Below are positions 7,184-12,783 of a stretch of DNA of 12,783 bases, in pieces. This stretch comes from an uncultured Brevibacterium sp. GTDB taxonomy: Bacteria > Actinomycetota > Actinomycetes > Actinomycetales > Brevibacteriaceae. The position numbers and the translations under genes were made by a program. The stretch is taken from positions 1-12,783 of the forward strand of contig CABTZC010000026.1 in the NCBI GenBank assembly GCA_902489185.1, read 5' to 3'. The notes below the pieces were generated by a model. That model did no database searches, was not told where the DNA came from, and saw only the letters and a program-made list of their open reading frames with translations. The stretch's first letter is position 1. Every line of letters starts with the position of its first letter.

Positions 7184-7213
7184 ATAGTTTTCCACACAAT
7201 GTGGAATTCTCAA
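7184..7213 (-). promoter_or_regulatory. dnaA: Candidate dnaA promoter
   Basis: On the minus strand, TTGAGA (7213-7208) and AACTAT (7189-7184) are 18 bases apart, which would give a leader of about 50 bases before the dnaA ATG. The -10 is a weak match. The spacer includes a near-match DnaA box and a further TGTGGAATT, consistent with DnaA autoregulation. Confidence 0.3.
7188..7196 (+). promoter_or_regulatory. DnaA box (one mismatch)
   Basis: TTTTCCACA has one mismatch to the consensus and is identical to the nonamer at 5604-5612. It overlaps the -10 of the candidate dnaA promoter, where bound DnaA could repress its own gene. Confidence 0.5.
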
Positions 7214-7228
7214 CCCGTCACCCTTGAA

Positions 7229-7260
7229 TTATCCACATCGGTGGACAAGCTTGTGGATAA
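7229..7260. promoter_or_regulatory. Three closely phased DnaA boxes
   Basis: TTATCCACA (7229-7237, plus) and TGTGGATAA (7252-7260, minus orientation) are perfect boxes forming a 9-bp inverted repeat. Between them GGTGGACAA (7240-7248) is TTGTCCACC on the minus strand, one base from the actinobacterial TTGTCCACA. The box starts are 11 and 12 bases apart, about one helical turn, so all three would lie on nearly the same face of the DNA. Confidence 0.9.
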
Positions 7261-7423
7261 CTACATGGTTGTCATTTGTGGAAGGCGGTGTTTATAACCC
7301 TGTTTAAGTACATTGATGTAATTGAAAAGAAGACTTGATGTGTACATCAGGTAAAGCAAGAACCGTCCAAGCAAAGCGCACATGACGAAAATGTGAACCT
7401 ACGCACCATTGAACCCGTATGGT

Positions 7424-7453
7424 TTGACCAACCAGTCGCACACGCTTTATGCT
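7424..7453 (+). promoter_or_regulatory. rpmH: Candidate rpmH operon promoter
   Basis: TTGACC (7424-7429) and TATGCT (7448-7453) are 18 bases apart. The start site would be near 7460, giving a leader of about 120 bases before rpmH. The leader contains a small hairpin, GTGCCA (7531-7536) with TGGCAC (7542-7547). This is the best-looking sigma-70-type promoter on the plus strand and would drive the rpmH-rnpA-yidD-yidC-khpB-rsmG cluster. Confidence 0.55.
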
Positions 7454-7581
7454 GGAGTGTCCTGTGTTGCGGGCCTTTGCATGATGTGACTGATTCGGCC
7501 TGGTCGCAGGAGCGCCGTAGATCGCGCACCGTGCCAGCCCATGGCACCGCAAAACAGTTTCGACATAGACGGAGAATTAAA

Positions 7582-7719
7582 GTGAGCAAGCGTACCTTCC
7601 AGCCAAACAACCGTAAGCGTGCCAAGACCCACGGCTTCCGCCTGCGTATGCGTACCCGCGCCGGACGCAGCATTCTTGCTGCTCGTCGTCGCAAGGGTCG
7701 CGCTAACCTTTCAGCCTAA
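7582..7719 (+). CDS. rpmH: 50S ribosomal protein L34
   Basis: A 45-residue, highly basic protein too short for most ORF screens. It reads MSKRTFQPNNRKRAKTHGFR and continues LRMRTRAGRSILAARRRKGR to ANLSA, an end-to-end match to the L34 pattern (NNRKRxKxHGFRxRMxTxxGRxILAxRRxKGR). L34 belongs to the large ribosomal subunit. The GTG start at 7582 has GGAG seven bases upstream (7571-7574). It is the first gene of the cluster, and its stop codon abuts the GTG of rnpA with no gap, the classic rpmH-rnpA pairing that links ribosome and RNase P production. Confidence 0.98.
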   Translation: MSKRTFQPNNRKRAKTHGFRLRMRTRAGRSILAARRRKGRANLSA

Positions 7720-8064
7720 GTGTTACCGGTCGGGAACCGGGTTCGGAGCTCTGAGGACTTTCGGCGCGCGTTTCGCACCGGTCTGAAGGCCGGGACCCGG
7801 AACCTGATCCTTCACGTAGCACTCGACTCGGAATCCCACGCCCCGCGCGTGGGGTTTGTTGTCTCTAAAAGTATTGGAAATGCAGTTACCCGCAACCGTG
7901 TGAAACGTCGGCTACGTGCCATCGCACATGAGCGACTGAAACAGATGTCTCCAGGCATCTACGTGGTACGGGCACTCCCCCAATCATCTCGCAGTGAGTT
8001 CATCCATTTGGAACGTGACTTCGACTTAGCTCTGAGTCGCGTACTTCCGGAGGACCACCAGTGA
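7720..8064 (+). CDS. rnpA: Ribonuclease P protein component
   Basis: The 114-residue basic protein is the protein partner of the RNase P ribozyme, which trims the 5' leader from pre-tRNA. The start MLPVGNRVRSSEDFRRAFRT is typical of actinobacterial RnpA. The conserved core is VGFVVSKSIGNAVTRNRVKR followed by RLR (44-66), containing the RNR motif that contacts the RNA, and a C-terminal helix begins around residue 93. The GTG start follows the rpmH TAA directly. No clear Shine-Dalgarno precedes it, so initiation probably depends on ribosomes finishing rpmH. It overlaps yidD by four bases (GTGA). Length is normal. Confidence 0.97.
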   Translation: MLPVGNRVRSSEDFRRAFRTGLKAGTRNLILHVALDSESHAPRVGFVVSKSIGNAVTRNRVKRRLRAIAHERLKQMSPGIYVVRALPQSSRSEFIHLERDFDLALSRVLPEDHQ

Positions 8065-8453
8065 AGGAAATGGAAAACACTCCGTCATCGCTTCCACCGT
8101 GGCCGCATGGCGTGTGGGCGAAGATCGGTCATGTGTGCGTGATAGCACCTCGTATGCCGGCGGTTTGGTTTATGCGCGGGTATCGCGGAACAGTGTCGAA
8201 ATTATATGGAAACGTGTGTAAGTACTACCCCACGTGTTCCAAATACGCGCTGGATGCGTTCGAAGTTAAAGGTTTGTTTATGGGGTCTGTCATGACAGTA
8301 TGGCGACTGCTCAGGTGTAACCCCTTTTCGCAAGGTGGCGTCGACTATGTACACGGGTCGGTGCTTCACCAGCGGAGTTTGGAAATGAAGCGAGCGAACA
8401 ATGGCACAATGGTGCCTGACGCTTTTACGGATGACGCTTCTCGCAGCGTCTAG
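8061..8453 (+). CDS. yidD: Membrane protein insertion efficiency factor YidD
   Basis: A 130-residue member of the YidD (DUF37/haemolysin-like) family. The diagnostic cysteine block is CKYYPTCSKYALDAFEVKG (53-71), then RLLRCNPFSQGGVDYV (82-97). Known YidD is a small membrane-associated protein thought to help YidC insert membrane proteins; its biochemical action is unclear. Residues 1-30 and the polar tail after about 100 are variable, and the amphipathic stretch near 30-45 probably holds it at the membrane. The GTG start at 8061 has GGAGG eight bases upstream inside rnpA; an in-frame ATG at 8070 is an alternative. It sits between rnpA and yidC, the usual place. Confidence 0.95.
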   Translation: MKEMENTPSSLPPWPHGVWAKIGHVCVIAPRMPAVWFMRGYRGTVSKLYGNVCKYYPTCSKYALDAFEVKGLFMGSVMTVWRLLRCNPFSQGGVDYVHGSVLHQRSLEMKRANNGTMVPDAFTDDASRSV

Positions 8454-8464
8454 GAGATTACTAC

Positions 8465-9421
8465 ATGGACTGGCTAGGCAAGCTACTTCTGCCCATTGAG
8501 TGGGTCGTCGCTTGGATTCTTGCATTCTTCCACATGGCTTTCACCGCATTGGGAATGAGCCCAACCGCCGGGTGGACGTGGGTCGCATCGATTGCAGGCT
8601 TGACGATCGTTGTGCGTGCTGTGCTGATTCCGCTGTTTGTCTACCAGATTAAGGCGCAGCGCAAGATGCAGCTTCTGCAACCAGAAATGATGGAGCTGCA
8701 AAAGAAGTACAAGGGTAAGCGCGACCAGTTCTCCAGGCAGCAGATGGCAGAAGAACAGCAGGCGCTGTTCAAGAAGCACGGGACTAACCCATTCGCTTCG
8801 TGTTTGCCACTCTTGGTTCAGATGCCAATCTTCTTTTCGCTGTACCGCGTTATTCGCAACACTGAAGGAATTGGTAACGGTGACATTCCACCCATCGGTG
8901 GTCTAACACAGGAGCTTGCAAGCCAAGCAACGCACGCCTCGATTTTCGGTGTAGAGCTTTCTGACACCTTCCTTCAGGGCGACCTTGGAACCAAGGTCCT
9001 CACTGCGATTCTGATCGTGATTATGGGTGTTACCCAGTTCATCACTCAACGCCAGATCATGGCGAAGAACATGTCGGAAGCAGCCATGAACAACCCGTTC
9101 ATGCAACAGCAGAAGATGCTTCTGTACATGATGCCAATCATCTTCGCTGTGGGTGGTATTTACTTCCCACTCGGTTTGATTGTGTACTGGCTCGTTTCAA
9201 ACGTATGGACCATGGTTCAGCAGTTCATCGTGATTCGCAATATGCCTACCCCCGGTTCCAAGGCCGAAAAAGAACTCATTGCTCGCCGTGAACGCCAGGG
9301 CAAACCGCTCCCTAAGTCAATGCAGCCGAAGAAGGCCGCTGAGTCGGAAACACAGCCTAAGTCCGGCCAGCGTCAACAACCCATGAGCAAGGCTCGTCAA
9401 AAGAAGAAAAAGAAGAAGTAG
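8465..9421 (+). CDS. yidC: Membrane protein insertase YidC/Oxa1 family
   Basis: This 318-residue inner-membrane insertase has about five membrane segments (roughly 10-29, 38-60, 110-130, 176-193, 217-250), the Gram-positive form without a large external domain. Arg51 in TIVVRAVLIPL matches the conserved groove arginine that receives substrate. The cytoplasmic hairpin 62-105 is charged and helical, and NPFASCLPLLVQMPIFFSLY (108-127) is a family signature. After the last membrane segment comes a long polar tail ending in six lysines, expected to touch the ribosome. AGGAG overlaps the yidD stop and lies eight bases before the ATG. YidD upstream and KhpB downstream follow the conserved order. Confidence 0.97.
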   Translation: MDWLGKLLLPIEWVVAWILAFFHMAFTALGMSPTAGWTWVASIAGLTIVVRAVLIPLFVYQIKAQRKMQLLQPEMMELQKKYKGKRDQFSRQQMAEEQQALFKKHGTNPFASCLPLLVQMPIFFSLYRVIRNTEGIGNGDIPPIGGLTQELASQATHASIFGVELSDTFLQGDLGTKVLTAILIVIMGVTQFITQRQIMAKNMSEAAMNNPFMQQQKMLLYMMPIIFAVGGIYFPLGLIVYWLVSNVWTMVQQFIVIRNMPTPGSKAEKELIARRERQGKPLPKSMQPKKAAESETQPKSGQRQQPMSKARQKKKKKK

Positions 9422-9427
9422 AGAAGC

Positions 9428-9931
9428 ATGACTGACGAAATCGTTGAAAAGAAGCCCACACGCGCCGAACTTCTTGAAGAAGAAGGCGACATTGCCGCTG
9501 ATTACCTCGAAGAACTGCTCGACATCGCTGACCTTGACGGAGACATTGACATCGACGTCAAAGAGGGTCGCCCACAGGTCGCCATTATCTGCGATGAGAA
9601 GGACTCGAACCTTTCCACTTTGGTAGGCAAGGAAGGTCGCACGCTTGCAGCCCTTCAGGAACTGACTCGGTTGGCCGTACAGTCTGCCACCGGTCAGCGC
9701 TCATGGATGATGCTCGACATCGACGGTTTCCGCAACCGTCGCCGTGACGCTTTGAAGGAAATGGCGCGCGAATACATCGAAAAGGTGAAGGCTTCGGGTG
9801 AACCAATTTCGCTGAAGCCCATGAACTCGTTTGAGCGTAAGGTCATTCACGATCAGGTTTCCAAAGCCGGTTTGGTTTCCGAATCGGAAGGCGAAGGTGA
9901 CCGCAGGCACGTGGTTATCTCCGCTGAGTAA
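9428..9931 (+). CDS. khpB: RNA-binding protein KhpB (Jag), KH and R3H domains
   Basis: A 167-residue acidic cytoplasmic protein of the Jag/SpoIIIJ-associated family. The N-terminal 50 residues are acidic. The KH domain (about 50-100) carries a GxxG-type loop, LVGKEGRTLAALQEL (65-79). The R3H domain follows, with FERKVIHDQV (135-144), in which Arg137 and His141 give the RxxxH pattern. It lacks the separate Jag-N domain of Firmicutes, which is usual in actinobacteria. Family members bind RNA, in some species influencing cell division and envelope genes; the target here is unknown. The ATG lies six bases after the yidC stop with only a weak AGAAG Shine-Dalgarno, so translational coupling is likely. 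rsmG follows after two bases. Confidence 0.95.
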   Translation: MTDEIVEKKPTRAELLEEEGDIAADYLEELLDIADLDGDIDIDVKEGRPQVAIICDEKDSNLSTLVGKEGRTLAALQELTRLAVQSATGQRSWMMLDIDGFRNRRRDALKEMAREYIEKVKASGEPISLKPMNSFERKVIHDQVSKAGLVSESEGEGDRRHVVISAE

Positions 9932-9933
9932 TA

Positions 9934-10563
9934 ATGTCTCAGGTAGAACCAGTACCCGCGTGCGCGGAACAGATCTTTGGTGAACGTCTCCCCCTTGCCC
10001 GCACCTATGCCCAACACTTGGCGACCACTGGTGTGGAATGGGGCCTGATTGGCCCGCGAGAGCTCGATAAGTTGTGGACCCGTCACATTCTGAACTGCGC
10101 AGTTGTTGCTCCCCTAATCCACGATGATGACGTTGTGGGTGATATTGGTTCGGGTGCTGGTCTACCTGGCCTTGTGTTAGCCCTTGCACAACCTCACGCT
10201 TCGTTCGTGCTCATTGAAGCGATGGAACGGCGCGTGGACTGGTTACGGATGGTTGTCGACGACTTGAGCCTCGACAACGTTCGGATTGTTCGCGGTCGGG
10301 TTGAAGAGCTAGTTGACGAAGAAGTCTTCACAGTTGTGACTGCACGCGCGGTTAAAGCGTTGAACGTACTTGTTGAATGGGCTGCACCTGTACTCGGGCC
10401 CAACGGTAGGTTGCTCGCACTAAAGGGGCAGAAGGCGCAAGAAGAGATCGATAAAGCCAAGAAGGTTCTCAAGCGACACAAGATGACTCCCCCAGTGATT
10501 AAGCAGATGGGTGCAGAGTTCCTCGAGATCCCTACACGAGTAGTGGAAACGACTCGTCTATAA
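9934..10563 (+). CDS. rsmG: 16S rRNA (guanine527-N7)-methyltransferase RsmG
   Basis: The 209-residue enzyme (formerly GidB) transfers a methyl group from S-adenosylmethionine to N7 of G527 in 16S rRNA; its loss gives low-level streptomycin resistance in several bacteria. The SAM-binding motif is GDIGSGAGLPGLVLAL (69-84), followed by VLIEAMERRVDWL (92-104) with the acidic ribose-binding residue. RNA-modifying family features are TARAV (136-140) and LLALKGQ (160-166). The ATG at 9934 lies two bases after the khpB stop with no strong Shine-Dalgarno, so it probably relies on coupling. It ends the ribosome and membrane-protein cluster; 163 non-coding bases separate it from parA. Confidence 0.97.
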   Translation: MSQVEPVPACAEQIFGERLPLARTYAQHLATTGVEWGLIGPRELDKLWTRHILNCAVVAPLIHDDDVVGDIGSGAGLPGLVLALAQPHASFVLIEAMERRVDWLRMVVDDLSLDNVRIVRGRVEELVDEEVFTVVTARAVKALNVLVEWAAPVLGPNGRLLALKGQKAQEEIDKAKKVLKRHKMTPPVIKQMGAEFLEIPTRVVETTRL

Positions 10564-10579
10564 TAGAACGTACGTTCTA
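10564..10579. promoter_or_regulatory. 16-bp perfect palindrome with LexA-box core
   Basis: TAGAACGTACGTTCTA is self-complementary over 16 bases, directly after the rsmG stop. Its core GAACGTACGTTC fits GAAC-RNRY-GTTC, the centre of the Gram-positive and actinobacterial SOS box. The outer base is A/T rather than the preferred C/G. It sits 148 bases before parA. No LexA-regulated gene is obviously adjacent, so operator function is a hypothesis. Confidence 0.45.
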
Positions 10580-10633
10580 CACGAGTGTTGTGTCGCTCGG
10601 TTTGCGGTGAGGCTTTGACGCACCGTTTTTCAA

Positions 10634-10649
10634 TGTTTCACGTGAAACA
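10634..10649. promoter_or_regulatory. parS: parS site 1 (ParB centromere), upstream of parA
   Basis: TGTTTCACGTGAAACA is a perfect match to the 16-bp bacterial parS consensus. It lies in the 163-bp gap before parA, 78 bases upstream of its ATG, where ParB binding and spreading could also affect parAB transcription. Confidence 0.97.
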
Positions 10650-10691
10650 TTTCCTGATTGATCTGTCATAGGCGCAACTCCGTACGTGACC

Positions 10692-10697
10692 TAGAAT
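10692..10697 (+). promoter_or_regulatory. Candidate -10 of parAB promoter
   Basis: TAGAAT lies 29 bases before the parA ATG and would give a start site around 10704. No convincing -35 stands at the right distance, so an activator-dependent or weak promoter is possible. The parS at 10634 is about 45 bases upstream. Confidence 0.28.
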
Positions 10698-10726
10698 GGA
10701 GTAGTCACGATACGAACGGAGTCAAA

Positions 10727-11623
10727 ATGCCCATTTTGGATGATTCGACTCCCCTAGGCGCAGAGATCGCTCGAAACAACAAACGGGCTGAGCGTCTAGC
10801 GGCGAAGCGCTTCCCCAAACCGCAAAGTACACGCATCTTCACCATCGCAAACCAAAAAGGTGGAGTCGGAAAAACGACCACGACGGTCAACATTGCGGCG
10901 GCCTTAGCTAAGCACGGATTGCAGGTTTTGGTCATCGACATTGATCCGCAAGGCAATGCGAGCACAGCCCTCGGGATCGAGCACTCAACGGACGTGAATT
11001 CGGTATATGAGGTGCTTCTTGATGGCATGAACATGGCCGAGGTTGTCAGTGAGTGCCCGGACATTGAAGGCTTGAGCGGTGTGCCAGCAACGATTGATCT
11101 TGCAGGAGCAGAGATTGAGCTGGTATCGGTCCACGCGCGTGAATTCCGCCTCAAGCGGGCCCTTGAAGACTACTTGGAACAGCGCGAAGCTGACGGTAAT
11201 GCGGTGGACTATGTGTTCATCGACTGTCCCCCAAGCCTGGGGTTGCTCACCGTTAACGCATTTGTCGCGGCCGAAGAGGTGCTGATTCCGATTCAGTGTG
11301 AGTATTACGCTCTTGAGGGTCTTAGCCAGCTTCTGAAGAACATCCAGCTCATTCAAAAGCACCTAAATCCGCAGTTATCGGTGAGTACGATTCTTTTAAC
11401 GATGTACGACGGGCGGACAAACCTGAGCTCGCAAGTGGCGGAAGATGTGCGAGCTCATTTCCCGGCGCAGACACTGAACACCCCTATCCCCCGCAACGTA
11501 CGTATCTCAGAGGCACCTTCCTATGGGAAGACTGTCATTACCTATGACCCAAACTCTTCTGGAGCACTTTCGTATCGAGAGGTTGCGGAAGAAATAGCCG
11601 AGCGAGGAGCACAGAATGGCTGA
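10727..11623 (+). CDS. parA: Chromosome-partitioning ATPase ParA
   Basis: ParA (298 residues) is the Walker-type ATPase that coats the nucleoid and moves ParB-bound origins. A charged N-terminal extension of about 35 residues, usual in actinobacteria, precedes the deviant Walker A ANQKGGVGKTTTTVN (41-55, signature Lys44). Switch I is DIDPQGNAS (71-79) and Walker B is YVFIDCPPS (162-170). The C-terminus contains IPRNVRISEAPSYGK (254-268), another ParA hallmark. The frame is open back to a TTG at 10658, but ATG 10727 has CGGAG five bases upstream, and the extra 23 codons would cover the promoter. parB overlaps by eight bases. All catalytic residues are present. Confidence 0.98.
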   Translation: MPILDDSTPLGAEIARNNKRAERLAAKRFPKPQSTRIFTIANQKGGVGKTTTTVNIAAALAKHGLQVLVIDIDPQGNASTALGIEHSTDVNSVYEVLLDGMNMAEVVSECPDIEGLSGVPATIDLAGAEIELVSVHAREFRLKRALEDYLEQREADGNAVDYVFIDCPPSLGLLTVNAFVAAEEVLIPIQCEYYALEGLSQLLKNIQLIQKHLNPQLSVSTILLTMYDGRTNLSSQVAEDVRAHFPAQTLNTPIPRNVRISEAPSYGKTVITYDPNSSGALSYREVAEEIAERGAQNG

Positions 11624-12731
11624 ACGTAAACGAGGACTGGGGCGTGGAATCGGTTCACTCATTCCCGATGTGATCAATGAGGACCGTCCCGTAGATGTGT
11701 TTTTTCCTCAATCCAAGAAGAATGTTTCACGTGAAACATCGAAGGATCCTGCGGAATCGATGCGACAGTCGCGTGCTTCAAAGAAGCCACTCCCCCGCAA
11801 AGTAGACGAAAAAGCTCAAAAGCCAAGAAGCACGCCCGCAACGAAGTCTACGTCTTCAGCAAAGCCGCAGAAGCGAACCAAATCGGCGAGAAGCCAAGAT
11901 GTTTCACGTGAAACAGAGCTGGTAGAAGTTCCCGGAACTGTGTTCGGAATGTTGAAACTGGACACGATTTCGCCGAACCCGCGTCAGCCGCGTACGGTCT
12001 TTGACGAAGATGATCTCGACGAGCTTGTCACCTCAATCCAAGAGGTGGGAGTTCTACAGCCCGTAGTCGTTAGAGTGGTTGATACAAAGAAGCCAGCGTA
12101 TGAGCTGATCATGGGTGAACGAAGGCTTCGGGCCTCCAAGTTAGCTGGGCTGACGGAAATTCCAGCTATTGTGCGTGAGGTCAGTGACGACGACCTTTTG
12201 CGGGATGCATTGCTTGAAAACCTGCACAGATCAGATCTGAATCCGCTTGAAGAGGCAGCTGCGTACCAACAACTGCTAGACGATTTTAAATGCACTCAGG
12301 AAGAGTTGTCTGAACGGATTGGGCGGTCTCGTCCACAGATTGCCAATACGCTTCGCCTTCTTCGTCTCCCGGGGTTGGTGCAGCGACGAGTAGCGGCAGG
12401 CGTGTTGTCTCAAGGACATGCGCGCGCGCTGCTTGGTCTGAACGACCCGTCACACATGGAGGAACTTGCACAACGGATCGTCGCTGAGGGACTTTCTGTT
12501 CGCGCAACTGAGGAAGCGGTTATTTTGCTGAATCGTGGAGAGCAGAAGAATGTTTCACGTGAAACACGCAAGCAGGACCCAGAGCTCGCCACACTTGCGC
12601 AGAATGTCGGGGACAAACTAGACACGAAAGTGAACATTGTGATGGGGAAGCGGAAGGGTAAAATCACCGTTGACTTCGCTAATCAAGAGGATTTAGAGCG
12701 AATCTTGAAGGTCTTAGGACTGAGTAAGTAA
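11616..12731 (+). CDS. parB: Chromosome-partitioning protein ParB (parS-binding CTPase)
   Basis: This 371-residue protein binds parS, spreads as a CTP-dependent clamp and stimulates ParA. The N-terminal ParA-contact peptide is KRGLGRGIGSLIP (5-17). A long, basic, low-complexity linker follows (about 31-105). The CTP-binding domain has SPNPRQPR (119-126) and MGERRLRA (166-173), then ENLHRSDLNPLEEA (201-214). The helix-turn-helix that reads parS is around TQEELSERIGRSRPQIANTL (227-246). A second linker (about 305-322) leads to the C-terminal dimerisation domain. VSRET occurs three times, at 37-41, 96-100 and 313-317; each is encoded by a perfect parS site. The ATG at 11616 overlaps the parA end, with GAGGAG just upstream. 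A strong hairpin terminator follows the stop. Confidence 0.98.
   Translation: MAERKRGLGRGIGSLIPDVINEDRPVDVFFPQSKKNVSRETSKDPAESMRQSRASKKPLPRKVDEKAQKPRSTPATKSTSSAKPQKRTKSARSQDVSRETELVEVPGTVFGMLKLDTISPNPRQPRTVFDEDDLDELVTSIQEVGVLQPVVVRVVDTKKPAYELIMGERRLRASKLAGLTEIPAIVREVSDDDLLRDALLENLHRSDLNPLEEAAAYQQLLDDFKCTQEELSERIGRSRPQIANTLRLLRLPGLVQRRVAAGVLSQGHARALLGLNDPSHMEELAQRIVAEGLSVRATEEAVILLNRGEQKNVSRETRKQDPELATLAQNVGDKLDTKVNIVMGKRKGKITVDFANQEDLERILKVLGLSK
11723..11738. promoter_or_regulatory. parS: parS site 2, inside parB
   Basis: A perfect TGTTTCACGTGAAACA within codons 36-41 of parB, encoding the end of Asn and then Val-Ser-Arg-Glu-Thr, in the N-terminal linker. Confidence 0.97.
11900..11915. promoter_or_regulatory. 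parS: parS site 3, inside parB
   Basis: A perfect 16-bp parS in codons 95-100 of parB (end of Asp, then VSRET), 177 bases after site 2 and just before the folded CTP-binding domain. Confidence 0.97.
12551..12566. promoter_or_regulatory. parS: parS site 4, inside parB
   Basis: A perfect 16-bp parS in codons 312-317 of parB (end of Asn, then VSRET), in the linker between the DNA-binding and dimerisation domains. Confidence 0.97.
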
Positions 12732-12744
12732 ACGCAGACAACAA

Positions 12745-12775
12745 GAAACCGCCGGTCGCTATGACCGGCGGTTTC
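12745..12775. terminator. Hairpin terminator after parB
   Basis: GAAACCGCCGGTC (12745-12757) pairs perfectly with GACCGGCGGTTTC (12763-12775) around the 5-base loop GCTAT, starting 13 bases after the parB stop. The GC-rich stem is flanked by AAA and TTT, so it could work in both directions, although the T-run is short. It ends the parAB transcript. Confidence 0.8.
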
Positions 12776-12783
12776 GTATATTG

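Larger units (their letters stand above)
7127..7350. other. oriC: dnaA upstream region with DnaA-box cluster, putative oriC
   Basis: The dnaA-rpmH gap spans 7127-7581. Its dnaA-proximal half carries five DnaA boxes: two perfect (7229-7237, 7252-7260) and three with one mismatch (7156-7164, 7188-7196, 7240-7248). An AT-rich segment follows at about 7287-7335, with two small dyads at 7309-7320 and 7336-7349. All the perfect boxes in the window are here, so it is either an origin half or a titration and autoregulation region for dnaA. The remaining 7351-7581 holds the rpmH promoter and leader and no credible gene. Confidence 0.7.

Noticed and set aside
7127..7213. DnaA extended upstream to 7213
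   Set aside because: The extra 29 codons come from DnaA-box DNA and do not resemble DnaA; ATG 7126 has AGGAA before it and matches family N-termini.
7531..7547. Hairpin in the rpmH leader as a possible riboswitch or L34 autoregulatory element
   Set aside because: Only a 6-bp stem with no conserved surrounding motif that I recognise; recorded under the promoter only.
10605..10630. CGGTG/CACCG followed by five T after rsmG
   Set aside because: The T-run is right, but a 5-bp stem with an 11-base loop is marginal; it may be a weak rsmG terminator but is not supported enough to list.
10658..10726. N-terminal extension of ParA from a TTG
   Set aside because: It has no Shine-Dalgarno and covers the candidate -10; the ATG at 10727 has a well-placed CGGAG.
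1..12783. Mobile elements, CRISPR arrays, tRNA or rRNA genes, defence systems
   Set aside because: I saw no transposase, integrase, repeat-spacer array or RNA-gene signature; every long gene is a conserved origin-region gene.

Overview
This window is the chromosomal replication-origin neighbourhood of an actinobacterium. The order gyrA-gyrB-dciA(DUF721)-recF-dnaN-dnaA on the minus strand, facing rpmH-rnpA-yidD-yidC-khpB-rsmG-parA-parB on the plus strand, is the conserved core of actinobacterial chromosomes. The ParB N-terminus (GLGRGIGSLIP, then RPVDVFFP) and the RecF signature ASHGESWS resemble Micrococcales, perhaps relatives of Microbacteriaceae. Base composition looks moderate for an actinobacterium. 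The genus cannot be named from the sequence alone.

Minus-strand arm (1-7126): dnaA, dnaN, recF, dciA, gyrB and the first 62 codons of gyrA. They encode the initiator, the sliding clamp, a recombination mediator, a helicase-loader-family protein and DNA gyrase. recF follows dnaN after 12 bases and overlaps dciA by one base. gyrB probably has its own promoter, and gyrA follows it after 60 bases.

Origin: two long non-coding stretches flank dnaA. The one before dnaA (7127-7581) holds two perfect DnaA boxes in inverted orientation with a near-perfect box between them, two further near-matches, an AT-rich segment and the rpmH promoter. The one between dnaA and dnaN (5229-5692) has only degenerate boxes. 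It does hold an arrangement resembling a basal unwinding element (tandem box-like nonamers, short GC-rich spacer, TAG/CAG trinucleotides, AT-rich tract), a 22-bp alternating pyrimidine-purine tract and an 11-bp-stem inverted repeat. Together they suggest a bipartite origin.

Plus-strand arm (7582-12731): ribosomal protein L34, the RNase P protein, YidD, the YidC insertase, KhpB/Jag and RsmG form a tightly packed cluster with frequent overlaps. A 163-bp gap follows, carrying a 16-bp palindrome with the core of a Gram-positive LexA box and a perfect parS. Then come parA and parB, overlapping by 8 bases and followed by a strong hairpin terminator. Three more perfect 16-bp parS sites lie inside parB, all in one reading frame (each giving Val-Ser-Arg-Glu-Thr) and all in predicted linkers of the protein.

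No transposon, prophage, CRISPR array, tRNA or rRNA was seen. The gene content is ordinary for an origin region; the unusual signals are in the non-coding DNA and in the parS-in-parB arrangement.
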